From Vreelandella zhaodongensis (GTDB lineage Bacteria; Pseudomonadota; Gammaproteobacteria; Pseudomonadales; Halomonadaceae), in assembly GCF_013415115.1 (NCBI RefSeq), contig NZ_JACCDD010000002.1, positions 434,001 through 498,000 of the forward strand: 64,000 bases of DNA. Direction: 5' to 3'. Made by a program: the position numbers and the translations under genes. Position 1 is the first letter of the stretch. Each line of letters begins with the position of its first letter. This document shows, in pieces, positions 39,757 to 48,333 of this stretch. The notes beneath the pieces are model-generated. The model made no database searches, was not told where the DNA came from, and worked only from the letters and a program-made list of their open reading frames with translations.

Positions 39757-39785
39757 AATATAATCATTCTCATTTACTCCGTCAA
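39757..39785 (-). promoter_or_regulatory. Sigma-70 promoter overlapped by a Fur-box-like site
   Basis: On the minus strand, TTGACG (39785-39780) and TATATT (39762-39757) are separated by exactly 17 bp; each matches consensus at 5 of 6 bases. The sequence TGAGAAT-G-ATTATAT (39772-39758) overlaps the -10 and matches the 7-1-7 Fur consensus TGATAAT-N-ATTATCA at 11 of 14 positions. Iron-loaded Fur would block this promoter. Confidence 0.7.
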
Positions 39786-39831
39786 CCCAAATGCGAATAC
39801 TTTTTATTTATTTTTAGACTAGGCGTGTGTA

Positions 39832-40746
39832 TTAACTGACCAACTGCAACCAAAAGGGCAGCGTCAACATCGCTAATAATGTTTGCCCCGTAATAATCGC
39901 CGCCATCAGCTCTGCATCACCACCCAACTGGCGAGCAAGAATGTAGGCAGATGTGGCGGTAGGCAACGCTGCAAACAGCAGTGCCACATCACGACTGATG
40001 GGATCTAATCCCACCATCCATGCCAATAGCAGCACTAACGCAGGCATTAACAGCAGCTTGATACCATTGGTAGCTATCACGCCACGATCAAACCGCAGCA
40101 GTGCCGCTGGGCGCAGCGCCACCCCCACGGCAACCAGTCCTAGCGGCAACGCCGCACGACCTAACAGTTCTACTGTATCTCGGCTCCACCCGGGCAAGCC
40201 AACCCCAGACAGATTGAGCCCAATCCCCACCAAGCAGGCCAAAATCAGCGGATTTTTGGCCAGCGCTCGAGTACTTTGACCAAGACTTCCACTTCCCAGC
40301 GTGCCCGCCACTACAAAGCTTGCAACGCACATTACGTTCACTACCGGCACCATGATTGCCACTACCACGGCGGCAGTAGTCGCCCCCACACTGCCATGCA
40401 GCGACGCTGCTCCTGCTACTCCCACGTAGGTGTTAAAACGCACGGCACCTTGAAACACTGAGGTAAACGCTGAAGGTGTTAGCCCCAGATAACCACGAAA
40501 GTACCATAGCAGCAGTCCAAAAAGCCCCATAGTGCCGAGCAGTACCAACGCTAAGCGCCCAACCGGCACTTGGCTCACATCGGCGGTTGCCAAGATCCCC
40601 ACCAGCATCGCGGGAAACAACACAAAGTAAATCAGCCGTTCAATTTGTGGCCAGAACGTTGTGTTTGGCCAGCGGCCATAGCCAATGGCGGCACCCAGCA
40701 AAATTAATAAAAACAGCGGCCCCAATGCCCCAGTAATGCTCTCCAT
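39832..40746 (-). CDS. AEC (auxin efflux carrier) family transporter
   Basis: This 304-residue membrane protein has about ten helices in two halves. It carries the family's segments FPAMLVGILATADV and KLLLMPALVLLLAWMVGL. Family members move malate, malonate or other small carboxylates, and sometimes auxin in plants. The substrate is not predictable here. Its stop lies 47 bp upstream of the -35 of the sRNA promoter. It is transcribed in the same direction as the sRNA array. Confidence 0.87.
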   Translation of the reverse strand: MESITGALGPLFLLILLGAAIGYGRWPNTTFWPQIERLIYFVLFPAMLVGILATADVSQVPVGRLALVLLGTMGLFGLLLWYFRGYLGLTPSAFTSVFQGAVRFNTYVGVAGAASLHGSVGATTAAVVVAIMVPVVNVMCVASFVVAGTLGSGSLGQSTRALAKNPLILACLVGIGLNLSGVGLPGWSRDTVELLGRAALPLGLVAVGVALRPAALLRFDRGVIATNGIKLLLMPALVLLLAWMVGLDPISRDVALLFAALPTATSAYILARQLGGDAELMAAIITGQTLLAMLTLPFWLQLVS

Positions 40747-40852
40747 TAGTGTTCCTCAATGACTGCGACATCCCAGCACAGCGACATCTGTACAATTGCT
40801 GTTACCATGAAACGAACTTCCGCCTTTCGGCCTGCGTAGCGACCATTCTGCC

Positions 40853-41356
40853 ATGAAGAAATTGTCTAAACCTGTCTACTTTACGGGTTTTCCAGCGCTA
40901 AAAGTGTTCATTCTGATCACCGGCCTCGCGCTGGCGGCTTGCACTTGGTACGTGTTCGCCAACTGGCTACGCGATGACAGTGATGTTGTGTGGTTTAGCC
41001 CAAATGCGAACTGTGACTTGCATACAGGCCCATGTTCAGCAACGCTAGGTGCTAAAGGTCAGCTAACGCTGACCATTGGTGCTGATGGCCGCATAGAGGC
41101 ACTTGATATCTTACCGCTGGAAGTAGAAGTGAATGGACTCTCGCCAAGCCAAGTAACCGTCGACTTTATTGGCCGCAATATGGACATGGGCTTGCATCGT
41201 TTTGGGTTAACAGCTGCTGCGAGCGGCCGGTTCCATGGCCAAGGGCAAGTCGGTATCTGTACCCAAGAAGTGATGCCCTGGCGGGCGCGGGTCATTTTAG
41301 AAACACCAGAAGGCAAACTGGGTAGCTGGTTCGACTTTGACGTGATCAGGAGTTAA
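40853..41356 (+). CDS. Membrane-anchored periplasmic protein of unknown function, paired with a Sco protein
   Basis: I do not recognise this 167-residue protein. One N-terminal membrane helix (about 14-37) is followed by a periplasmic domain of beta type. Two cysteines are close together near residues 59-65 (CDLHTGPC) and a third is near 145 (GICTQEV). A methionine-rich stretch (RNMDMGLHRFG) recalls copper-binding proteins. The coding region touches the sco gene at a shared base, so the two are surely co-translated. A role in copper delivery to an oxidase is an inference from this pairing. Confidence 0.75.
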   Translation: MKKLSKPVYFTGFPALKVFILITGLALAACTWYVFANWLRDDSDVVWFSPNANCDLHTGPCSATLGAKGQLTLTIGADGRIEALDILPLEVEVNGLSPSQVTVDFIGRNMDMGLHRFGLTAAASGRFHGQGQVGICTQEVMPWRARVILETPEGKLGSWFDFDVIRS

Positions 41357-41970
41357 TGCGCATGGCCGCTAAATCAAACAATCGTAAACTGCTATGGCTG
41401 GGCCTAGTCCTACTACTCGCATTGCTGGCCGTTTCCGCTATCGGCCTTTACCAGTTTGCATTCCAAACCGACGACGGCGACGTGGTAGGCGGCCCTATAG
41501 AAATGCCGTCTACTCAGGGTGACTTCTCCCTCTTTCAGCTAGATGAAGACGATATAGCCATTGTGTCATTCGGCTATACCTACTGCCCCGACGTTTGCCC
41601 AATGAACCAAGCCGTTAAGCGCCAGGCGTTGAACCAGCTTAACGACGCACAGCGGGAGCGCGTGGTGCCTATCCTGATCACCGTTGACCCCGAGCGCGAT
41701 ACGTTGGCTCGCATGGAAGAGTATATGCAGTACTTTGGCGATGAGTTTATCGGTTTGGTGGGCAGCCAAGAACAGCTAGAGGAAGTCGCCGCACGCTATG
41801 GCGTTATTTGGCGGCGGGTTGAAGCGCCAGATTCCGCTATGGCATACACCATCGATCACAGCGCATCGCTATTTTTGGTAAACCGTGAAGGCGATGTTCT
41901 GCAGCGAGTGCTGTATTCTCCAACGCCTCATGGTCTAGTGTCGGCGTTGGAGAACACCCTGGGAGGTTAG
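41356..41970 (+). CDS. SCO1/SenC family copper chaperone
   Basis: This 204-residue protein has an N-terminal membrane anchor (about 11-33) and a thioredoxin fold. The copper-binding CXXXC is in FGYTYCPDVCPMNQ and the third ligand is the histidine in YTIDHSASLF. Sco proteins help to assemble the CuA site of cytochrome c oxidase in the periplasm. No oxidase genes are in the window. The start codon overlaps the stop of the preceding unknown gene by one base. Confidence 0.92.
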   Translation: MRMAAKSNNRKLLWLGLVLLLALLAVSAIGLYQFAFQTDDGDVVGGPIEMPSTQGDFSLFQLDEDDIAIVSFGYTYCPDVCPMNQAVKRQALNQLNDAQRERVVPILITVDPERDTLARMEEYMQYFGDEFIGLVGSQEQLEEVAARYGVIWRRVEAPDSAMAYTIDHSASLFLVNREGDVLQRVLYSPTPHGLVSALENTLGG

Positions 41971-41983
41971 CCACGTGCAGCTG

Positions 41984-43033
41984 TTATGGAGCACTTTGCA
42001 GCTGATCCAACATTTTCATTAATGCACGAGTTTGAGTGCCTTCTCGCGTGTCATGAAGCGGATTGATTTGCCACGTACTTTCTGAAAAGCCCCACCAATC
42101 CCAGCACCCTTGGGGGTTGGCCATGCTGCTTTTCGCCTGTGGATATAACACCACCTGGCCATGCTCCGCGGCCCAATGGTTCAGTCCACTGTGACGTACA
42201 AAAGTATCGCCAATGGCATCAACGCTCATTTGGCAACCATGCAGTGCAACCGTCACCGGACAACCACCCTCTTCGCAGGCCTTGGGAATATAAACGTAGC
42301 CCACGTCAGCAAAACCTTTAACAGCGTAGTCGGACTGGTCAAACGCCATTAACTCGCCTTCGCTGGCATTAGCTTCGCGATCAGGATAAAGCCACGTTAG
42401 CATATCGCCCGACACGTCTTCATCGCAGGCCAGCACATGACTTCCCCCACCTTGGCGGCAACCGCCAAATGCCTGGGGGTTAGCGTCCACATGTTTTGGT
42501 AGCCTGATAGGCCAGCCATGTCCCGTATTTTCGCTACGTACATAGCGCAACTGCTTAGGTGAAACGAGCCAGCGCTGCCACTGCTCGGCTAGCAGGCCAC
42601 CCAGTTCAGGCAAAACGACATCATCCGCTTCTCCGTGCCATACAAAGACACGCAGCTGACTAAGCGCTTCCTGATCCCCGACCTGGTCAAGCGACGCATA
42701 GCGCTCCCACCTCTGGTCTAACGTATCCAAAGAGGGAGGGCCGCGGCGAGTGCTCATACATTGGTTAAGTGCCAAACTTAATGCGCCCTGGGAACAGCTC
42801 CAAGGTCCCGCCGCGAGTACACCGACGCCACTAAAGCGTTCAGGCCATGCAACAGCCAACTGAGTGGCCATATAGCCACCAGAGGAAGTGCCGACGACGC
42901 TGGCATGATCGCTTGCGGCGCTCAATGCAGGCAGTCCTCTAGGCTCTTCACCTGTTTCTGCGTAGGCAGCGCTGCTACCCAGCAGTACCAGCACACTCAG
43001 CAAGCGAGACTTGCACGCGGCGGAAGCCATCAT
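41984..43033 (-). CDS. PHB-depolymerase-like secreted esterase
   Basis: This 349-residue protein has a signal peptide (residues 1-25, cleavage near AYAET). Its alpha/beta-hydrolase domain has the lipase box GTSSGGYMA, an acid in HGEADDVVLPE and a histidine in GHGWP. A second module near VTVALHGCQMSVDAIGD resembles the PHB-depolymerase esterase family. It may degrade extracellular polyhydroxybutyrate or oligomers; many family members act on other esters. It begins immediately after the FKBP stop, so the two are probably co-transcribed. Confidence 0.78.
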   Translation of the reverse strand: MMASAACKSRLLSVLVLLGSSAAYAETGEEPRGLPALSAASDHASVVGTSSGGYMATQLAVAWPERFSGVGVLAAGPWSCSQGALSLALNQCMSTRRGPPSLDTLDQRWERYASLDQVGDQEALSQLRVFVWHGEADDVVLPELGGLLAEQWQRWLVSPKQLRYVRSENTGHGWPIRLPKHVDANPQAFGGCRQGGGSHVLACDEDVSGDMLTWLYPDREANASEGELMAFDQSDYAVKGFADVGYVYIPKACEEGGCPVTVALHGCQMSVDAIGDTFVRHSGLNHWAAEHGQVVLYPQAKSSMANPQGCWDWWGFSESTWQINPLHDTREGTQTRALMKMLDQLQSAP

Positions 43034-43714
43034 TTATTCGACGCCTAGTAGTTCAACGCGGAACGTCAGCATTTCGTTCGGGCCAATGGGGCCTTGTCCG
43101 CCTTCACCATAGGCAAGATCAGCAGGAATATAGAGTATCCAACTGTCACCAACGCTCATCAGCTGTAGGGCTTCTTGCCAGCCCTCAATGACTTGATTCA
43201 CCTGGAAGCTAATCGGCTGGCCACGCTCAAAGGAGCTATCGAATACAGTGCCATCCAGAAGCATACCTTCGTAGTTAACTTCGACGGTGTCTTCTGGGCC
43301 GGGGGATGCGCCATCACCTGACTCAATCACTTCATATTGCAAGCCAGACTCGGTGACTTCAACATCATCACGCTCAGCATTTTCTGCCAGGAAGTCTTGC
43401 CCCTCCTCCAGGTTTAACTGAGCGATTGCCGCTGCTTCTTGCTCGCGTGCCTCCATAGAACGCTCTTGGAAAACAACTAGCGCCTCCATCATCTCTTCTT
43501 CGCTTAGCGCGAGTTCATTGCCATCAAACACGTCACGCATGCCATCCGTGAAGGCATCGAGATCGAGATCTTCAATGTCTGCCTGCATACTTTCGCCCAG
43601 GGTCACACCCAAGCTGTAGGCCAAACGCTGTTCATCAGTTTCAGGTGCCGCTGCTGCAAACGGAGCAACCAGTAGCAAGCCCGCAAGAGCGGTTGAAGAG
43701 AACAATACTTTCAT
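43034..43714 (-). CDS. FKBP-type peptidyl-prolyl cis-trans isomerase (periplasmic)
   Basis: This 226-residue protein has a signal peptide (about 1-22), a helical dimerisation domain (about 25-120), and a C-terminal FKBP domain with VEVNYEGMLLDGTVFDSSFE and IPADLAYGEGGQG. This is the Mip/FkpA/FklB architecture. The ATG at 43714 is used because the signal peptide starts there. It helps to fold envelope proteins. Confidence 0.92.
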   Translation of the reverse strand: MKVLFSSTALAGLLLVAPFAAAAPETDEQRLAYSLGVTLGESMQADIEDLDLDAFTDGMRDVFDGNELALSEEEMMEALVVFQERSMEAREQEAAAIAQLNLEEGQDFLAENAERDDVEVTESGLQYEVIESGDGASPGPEDTVEVNYEGMLLDGTVFDSSFERGQPISFQVNQVIEGWQEALQLMSVGDSWILYIPADLAYGEGGQGPIGPNEMLTFRVELLGVE

Positions 43715-43770
43715 GAAAAAAACCTTATCCAATGCGCTACGCGCCAAATGTGTTGAATGCCTCAAAGACT

Positions 43771-43814
43771 AACACCCGCCGCTTCAGGCTGCATTACCTG
43801 AAACGACGGGTGTT
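43771..43814 (-). terminator. Long hairpin downstream of teaD
   Basis: On the minus strand two 18-base arms (43814-43797 and 43788-43771) pair completely if two G-T wobbles are allowed, around an 8-base loop. Wobbles occur only in the minus-strand RNA, so the structure belongs to the tea transcript. A weak TTAGTCTTT follows. Confidence 0.75.
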
Positions 43815-43849
43815 GTTCAGACCACAGAAGTGAGTGGAGGTTTAGCGTA

Positions 43850-44293
43850 TTACACCACCAGCGTGGGGCAGTGTGCCGCACCCGCGACGCGTTGAGAAAC
43901 ACTGCCCATTAGCAGGTTTTTATCACCGTTGGTGCCTTGGGCGCCTATCACAATAAGGTCACACTCTCGCTTGCGAGCAAAACGCACAATAGTGCGGGAC
44001 GGGCGCCCACCTTTCACAAACGCCCTTACTCGCGCACTGTCTGCTCCCATCTCGACGGCATAGGATTTTGCGTGTACTGCAATTTCTGTCGCGTACTCTT
44101 TGAGTGCATCATCCGGAAGATCCAGTTTATTAGGGCGCACCATGGAAAGCGACGCTTCAAGCAAACTGTGATGCTTAAATACACACAGCAGGTACAGCTC
44201 CGCACCAGTGAGCATATGCAAGCCAACGGCTTTTTCCAACGCGTTGATCGCCCCCTTCGAGCCATCCACTGGAATTAAAATGCGGTTAAACAT
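43850..44293 (-). CDS. teaD: ATP-binding universal stress protein TeaD
   Basis: This 147-residue Usp-fold protein has the ATP-binding pattern G-X2-G-X9-G-S in [15 protein letters not shown]. It starts 21 bp after teaC. In Halomonas elongata the same gene follows teaC, and its product binds ATP and negatively influences ectoine uptake by TeaABC. Gene order and motif make the assignment strong. Confidence 0.92.
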   Translation of the reverse strand: MFNRILIPVDGSKGAINALEKAVGLHMLTGAELYLLCVFKHHSLLEASLSMVRPNKLDLPDDALKEYATEIAVHAKSYAVEMGADSARVRAFVKGGRPSRTIVRFARKRECDLIVIGAQGTNGDKNLLMGSVSQRVAGAAHCPTLVV

Positions 44294-44314
44294 CCGCGTT
44301 CTCCTTGTGACTGC

Positions 44315-45598
44315 TTAGCGGAAGGCAAGATCACGCAGGAATAGCGCAATTTGCGGGAATGCGATGATCAGTGCCGCCGCCGATACCAGCATGAAAATGA
44401 AAGGCGGCGTCCCTTTTATCACTTCCAAGTAGGGTCGCTTAAATATCGCAATCGCGGTAAATATATCGCAGCCAAAGGGCGGAGTCGCCGAGCCTATGGC
44501 TACCTGCAGCGTAATCAACACACCCACCAACACGGGATCAAGCCCTGACGCGGCAATGGCCGGCGCAAAGATCGGCGTCAGCACCAAAATCACCACAATC
44601 GGGTCAACAAACATACAGGCCACGAAGAACGCTATCGAAATAGCGATTAATACACCTACTGGCCCTGCTTCGTTTATGCCAAAAGCGCCCAATACCGCCT
44701 GGGGAATCTGAGCAAATGAGATAATCCACGAGAACCCATTGCCCGCGGCTACCAGAATAAAGACCACCGCCGTAATCAAGCCAGTTGATTTAGCAATAGT
44801 GAACATATCTGGCAGTTTCAAGGAGCGGAAAATGACGAACTCAAGCAGAACTGCGTATAGCACGCATGCAGCGGCAGCCTCCGTAGGACTGAACACTCCC
44901 CCGTAGATACCACCGACAATCAATACAGGGAAGCCTAGCGGCCATAACGCCTTTTGAACCGCGACTAAGCGGTCTCTCCACGACGCTTTTGGCTCTGTAG
45001 GTACTTTATTGACGATTGCATAAATGATGCAGTAGATCGAGAACATGCCAAGAATAAGTAAGCCTGGGCCGATACCTGCAATAAATAATTCAGCAATCGA
45101 GGTTTGCGAAATGACCCCATAAATGATCATGCCAATGCTGGGTGGGATCAAAAAAGCGATGTCGCTGGAGTTGATAATCAGTGCAAGGGTAAAGGGGTCT
45201 TTGTAACCCGCCTTGAGCATTCTGGGGCGCAGTGGAGAACCCACCGCTACGACGGTGGCCTGAGTAGAACCAGACACGGCACCGAACAACGTACAGGATG
45301 CTGCCGTACTTACCGCTAAACCGCCTTTGATGTGGCCTACAAACGACATCACCATATCAATCAGGCGGTTCGCCGACTGGCCACGTGTCATTATATCTGC
45401 CGCCAAAATAAACATTGGCACCGCGATTAATGCCGTGGGGCTGATCCCGCGCATCATCTGCTGAATCAGCGTTTCCATCTGCCCCAAGCCGCCAAAGCTC
45501 ATAAAGAAGCCGACAAAAGCGGCAGTCATAAGAGGAATCATCATCGGGAAGCCGAGCAGCAGCAGCACGATCATGATGGTAATGATTGTTGCAGTCAT
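44315..45598 (-). CDS. teaC: Ectoine TRAP transporter large permease TeaC
   Basis: This 427-residue DctM-type membrane protein has about 12 helices and is the translocating subunit of the TRAP system. Segments ILAADIMTRGQSANRLIDMV and FGAVSGSTQATVVAVGSPL are characteristic of the family. It follows teaB after 17 bp. With TeaA and TeaB it takes up ectoine and hydroxyectoine using the sodium gradient, recovering leaked compatible solute. Confidence 0.93.
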   Translation of the reverse strand: MTATIITIMIVLLLLGFPMMIPLMTAAFVGFFMSFGGLGQMETLIQQMMRGISPTALIAVPMFILAADIMTRGQSANRLIDMVMSFVGHIKGGLAVSTAASCTLFGAVSGSTQATVVAVGSPLRPRMLKAGYKDPFTLALIINSSDIAFLIPPSIGMIIYGVISQTSIAELFIAGIGPGLLILGMFSIYCIIYAIVNKVPTEPKASWRDRLVAVQKALWPLGFPVLIVGGIYGGVFSPTEAAAACVLYAVLLEFVIFRSLKLPDMFTIAKSTGLITAVVFILVAAGNGFSWIISFAQIPQAVLGAFGINEAGPVGVLIAISIAFFVACMFVDPIVVILVLTPIFAPAIAASGLDPVLVGVLITLQVAIGSATPPFGCDIFTAIAIFKRPYLEVIKGTPPFIFMLVSAAALIIAFPQIALFLRDLAFR

Positions 45599-45615
45599 GG
45601 GTCGTTCCTCGCTGG

Positions 45616-46203
45616 CTAAACTTCCGTTTCAGTATCTTTGTAACCGTCCACCACATGGGTCGAAAGATAGACATCTTTCGAGATCATATTGGTATAGGCC
45701 GTCATGACGTACTGAATACCGGTTACTGCAAAACCGACGGGCACCCAGACGTACATCCACCAAGCAGGTATACCGGTAGACGGAAGACTGCGGCCACGAC
45801 CCATAATGGTGTCGATATAACCGACGGAGTAGTAACACAGCACAAACATCACCAGTGCAGTAAACAGGCTAATAAAGATCATCAGCGCGCGCCTCCCCCC
45901 TGTGGGTAAGGCATCGTAAATGGCTGACATGCGAATGTGTCGCCCATGACGAGCTGCATAGCCAATACCGGCAAAGGTCACCAGAACGATTAGCATCCGA
46001 TTGACTTCTTCGGAAAAGTGGAGGCTTTCTCCAAAGGCAAACCGTCCAATGACATTGGCTACGGTGTTAATCGCCATCAAAATTACCCCAGAGGCTAAAA
46101 TAAATGCCTCTGCCTTACTGATCCAGGTATCTAGCACTCCAAGTGGACCAGGCAGCATCGAGCGATATTTTTTTTCGGCAATATCGTCTTCGCTCATATC
46201 CAT
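45616..46203 (-). CDS. teaB: Ectoine TRAP transporter small permease TeaB
   Basis: This 195-residue DctQ-type protein has four membrane helices after a 30-residue cytoplasmic lead (MDMSEDDIAEKKYRSMLPGP). It bridges TeaA and TeaC. It is separated from teaA by 227 bp that contain a strong terminator-like hairpin, so teaBC are either expressed at a lower level by read-through or from a separate promoter. Confidence 0.92.
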   Translation of the reverse strand: MDMSEDDIAEKKYRSMLPGPLGVLDTWISKAEAFILASGVILMAINTVANVIGRFAFGESLHFSEEVNRMLIVLVTFAGIGYAARHGRHIRMSAIYDALPTGGRRALMIFISLFTALVMFVLCYYSVGYIDTIMGRGRSLPSTGIPAWWMYVWVPVGFAVTGIQYVMTAYTNMISKDVYLSTHVVDGYKDTETEV

Positions 46204-46374
46204 CGCAAATGCTCCTCTTGGTTCCCCTGACGCTACTGCGCCCTGTTTATTACGTCAGCGTCTGTCTAGCGTCGACATGTTTAAGGCATATGTTGCTAAT
46301 ACATAACCCTCTACACTGTAACGACTAACCACTACCAACCATTCAACGCTGATTGGCCGCAGGGGCCTTTAATG

Positions 46375-46400
46375 AAAAAGGGGCAGCCAACGGCTACCCC
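46375..46400 (-). terminator. Terminator hairpin between teaA and teaB
   Basis: GGGGCAGCC (46380-46388) and GGCTACCCC (46392-46400) form a 9-bp stem, one pair being a G-T wobble in the minus-strand RNA, and a TTTTT run follows at 46379-46375. It should end a large share of teaA transcripts, favouring binding protein over permeases. Confidence 0.85.
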
Positions 46401-46430
46401 TATACAAACAATGCTGATTAACGCTTAAGG

Positions 46431-47477
46431 TTAGTCGTTCTGTACGGCTTCCAAGTCCTGCTTGAACTGCTCCAGCAAAGCGGCGCCGCGCTCACCGGTC
46501 AGTTCAACGAAGCGCTCCTCAACCTGAGGCGCACGATCACGGAAGGCTTGAATCTGCTCTTCAGTCAGACGAGTCACCGTCACCTCATCCGATGCCGCCT
46601 GAATTTTCTCTAGCGACTCATCTGCCAAGCCAGAAATGTGCTCCAGAATGTGCTCATAAGCAGCTTCAGTGGCATCACGCACTAGCTGTTGATCGTCTTC
46701 AGACAGGCTGTTATAGAAGTCTTGGTTCGCCATCATTGCGGTGGTAAACCAGCCGTGACCGGTAAAGATCAAGTGCGGAGAGACCTCGTAAAGACCACCT
46801 GACTCAATCCAGAAGATCGGATTTTCTTGGCCCTGAAGAATGTTGGTTTGCAAGCCGCCATATACTTCACCCCATGGGAGCGGTGTTGGGCTGGCTCCAA
46901 AGGCGCGATATGTTTCCGACAGTAGCGGGTTCGTCATAGTACGGATGTTTTTACCGCGCAGCTCTTCAGGCGTCGTAATCGGCTCATCCAGTGTGACGAC
47001 CATCTCGCCTTCTGGGTACATCTTTAGAAGCTCTAAGCCTTGCTCGGCATATAGTTCTGGGAAGGTTTCATGAATGGCGGTACTTGAGTTGAAGAACTCG
47101 ATAACGGTTTCTTCATCGGTTGGCAGCAAGTAAGGCACAAAGAAGATTTGCGCTTCAGGGATCAACGCACCGGTAAAACCAGGTGATTGGTTAACAAACT
47201 GAAGAATGCCCGCCTGAGTCTGCTCCATAATGTCATCAGACTCACCTAGCTCACCGAAACGGTAAACTTGAACGGTGTGGTCAGAGTTATCTTCAACATA
47301 TTCTTTAAACGCCATGGCGAAAACGTCTTGCACATCGCCTTCATACTCTTCATGAGCGTAACGCCAGTTGTCCGCCTGGGCAGCAGCACTTAGGCCGAAC
47401 AGCAAGGCACCAACGCTTGCGGTGGTCATTAACTTGGTAGTTACTGAACGAGTAGAAACAGTTTTGCTTGCCTTCAT
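46431..47477 (-). CDS. teaA: Ectoine-binding periplasmic protein TeaA
   Basis: This 348-residue TRAP binding protein has a signal peptide that ends near AAQADN. The mature sequence begins DNWRYAHEEYEGDVQDVF, which as I recall it is nearly the same as TeaA of Halomonas elongata. The segment PTPLPWGEVYGGLQTNILQG and the IESGGLYEVSPHL region hold aromatic and charged ligand residues. The ATG at 47477 has AGGGGAA upstream; an earlier in-frame ATG would add 41 residues. Expression is expected to rise with salinity; I see no recognisable osmotic signature to prove this. Confidence 0.95.
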   Translation of the reverse strand: MKASKTVSTRSVTTKLMTTASVGALLFGLSAAAQADNWRYAHEEYEGDVQDVFAMAFKEYVEDNSDHTVQVYRFGELGESDDIMEQTQAGILQFVNQSPGFTGALIPEAQIFFVPYLLPTDEETVIEFFNSSTAIHETFPELYAEQGLELLKMYPEGEMVVTLDEPITTPEELRGKNIRTMTNPLLSETYRAFGASPTPLPWGEVYGGLQTNILQGQENPIFWIESGGLYEVSPHLIFTGHGWFTTAMMANQDFYNSLSEDDQQLVRDATEAAYEHILEHISGLADESLEKIQAASDEVTVTRLTEEQIQAFRDRAPQVEERFVELTGERGAALLEQFKQDLEAVQND

Positions 47478-47732
47478 GCAGAGTTCCCCTTGCAGTGGTA
47501 AGCGCGCTATACGAGTGCGCAAGAATCTAATTTTTGTATAATGCGTGCCACTTTTTAACACGCTACACATTACCGATAGCTTTTTATTGATGGCTTTCAT
47601 CGCTAATTACGTCCAGAAAATCACCTCTTAAAACTGTGTTTCCCAGAATAGTAAAAAACGAAGCGCAGCTATGAATTCAGCTATCAGGACAATGATGTAA
47701 CACGCGTTATTCAAAAATAGCTTAATTTCAGG

Positions 47733-48305
47733 CTAGCGCGGTCGCTCGTGGTGGTCAAGCTGCCTCGCTAGCGTATTAAGTGCCTCCCAACACTCCTCGC
47801 GCACGGGTGACACGAATGAGCCATCGGAATCAAGTAGGCGATAAAACAGCTTACTCTGCAGCCATTTCGCAACATCGTGCTTACTTATGGCACAGTTTGT
47901 TAATCGGTGGTTATTCTCTGAAGCTTGCAGTGCCCACTGCTGCCAGCGTTGAAGGTTTTCACGCTCGGCTTGAAGCTCTGCCTGCTTAATCGTCTTTCGC
48001 AGCTCGGCAATGGCCTCATTGCCGATTGCCTGCGGTTTAAGATCACGACGCAGCTGCCGCAACGTAACAGTGACCGTTTGCTGCCAACGCTCACGCGCTT
48101 TGCGCTCCACTGCCAGCGCGTTTGGCGTTGTCTGAAGACCGTACTGGTAGAGCCAGCCATGCACTAGAAGCTCACACACATCAACTGCTGCACTGTCCTG
48201 CAGAACGAGGCTTGCCTGCTCTACCTCGGGCTGGGCATAAAACGTCAGTGCAAAATCCCATAGCGGAGCCTGCTGTAAGCGCTGGAATCGGTTAGAATCG
48301 AACAT
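47733..48305 (-). CDS. TIGR02444-type conserved protein
   Basis: This 190-residue protein has the opening FQRLQQAPLWDFALTFYAQP and the segment VDVCELLVHGWLYQYGL that mark the TIGR02444 group of gammaproteobacterial proteins. No function is known to me. It is mostly helical with a glutamine-rich middle. The ATG at 48305 is chosen from homology; 78 upstream residues of the longer frame are antisense to the ABC-F gene and not credible. The ABC-F gene starts 28 bp away, divergent, as in several pseudomonads. A 255-bp gap separates it from teaA. Confidence 0.8.
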   Translation of the reverse strand: MFDSNRFQRLQQAPLWDFALTFYAQPEVEQASLVLQDSAAVDVCELLVHGWLYQYGLQTTPNALAVERKARERWQQTVTVTLRQLRRDLKPQAIGNEAIAELRKTIKQAELQAERENLQRWQQWALQASENNHRLTNCAISKHDVAKWLQSKLFYRLLDSDGSFVSPVREECWEALNTLARQLDHHERPR

Positions 48306-48333
48306 TGATTTACCCACTTTTTCGGGAGAATGC

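Larger units (their letters stand above)
39249..39831. other. 583-bp gene-poor gap holding a tandem sRNA-like array
   Basis: This is the longest stretch without a credible protein gene. It holds three tandem repeats (39355-39745), a promoter with a Fur-like site (39757-39785), and about 100 bp upstream of ldhA. A 93-codon minus-strand frame across the repeats is not a gene: the units differ by small indels and the frame runs through terminator hairpins. Confidence 0.8.

Noticed and set aside
47530..47560. A possible sigma-54 promoter upstream of teaA (minus strand TGGCACG)
   Set aside because: The -24 element looks good but the -12 position lacks GC at the required spacing.
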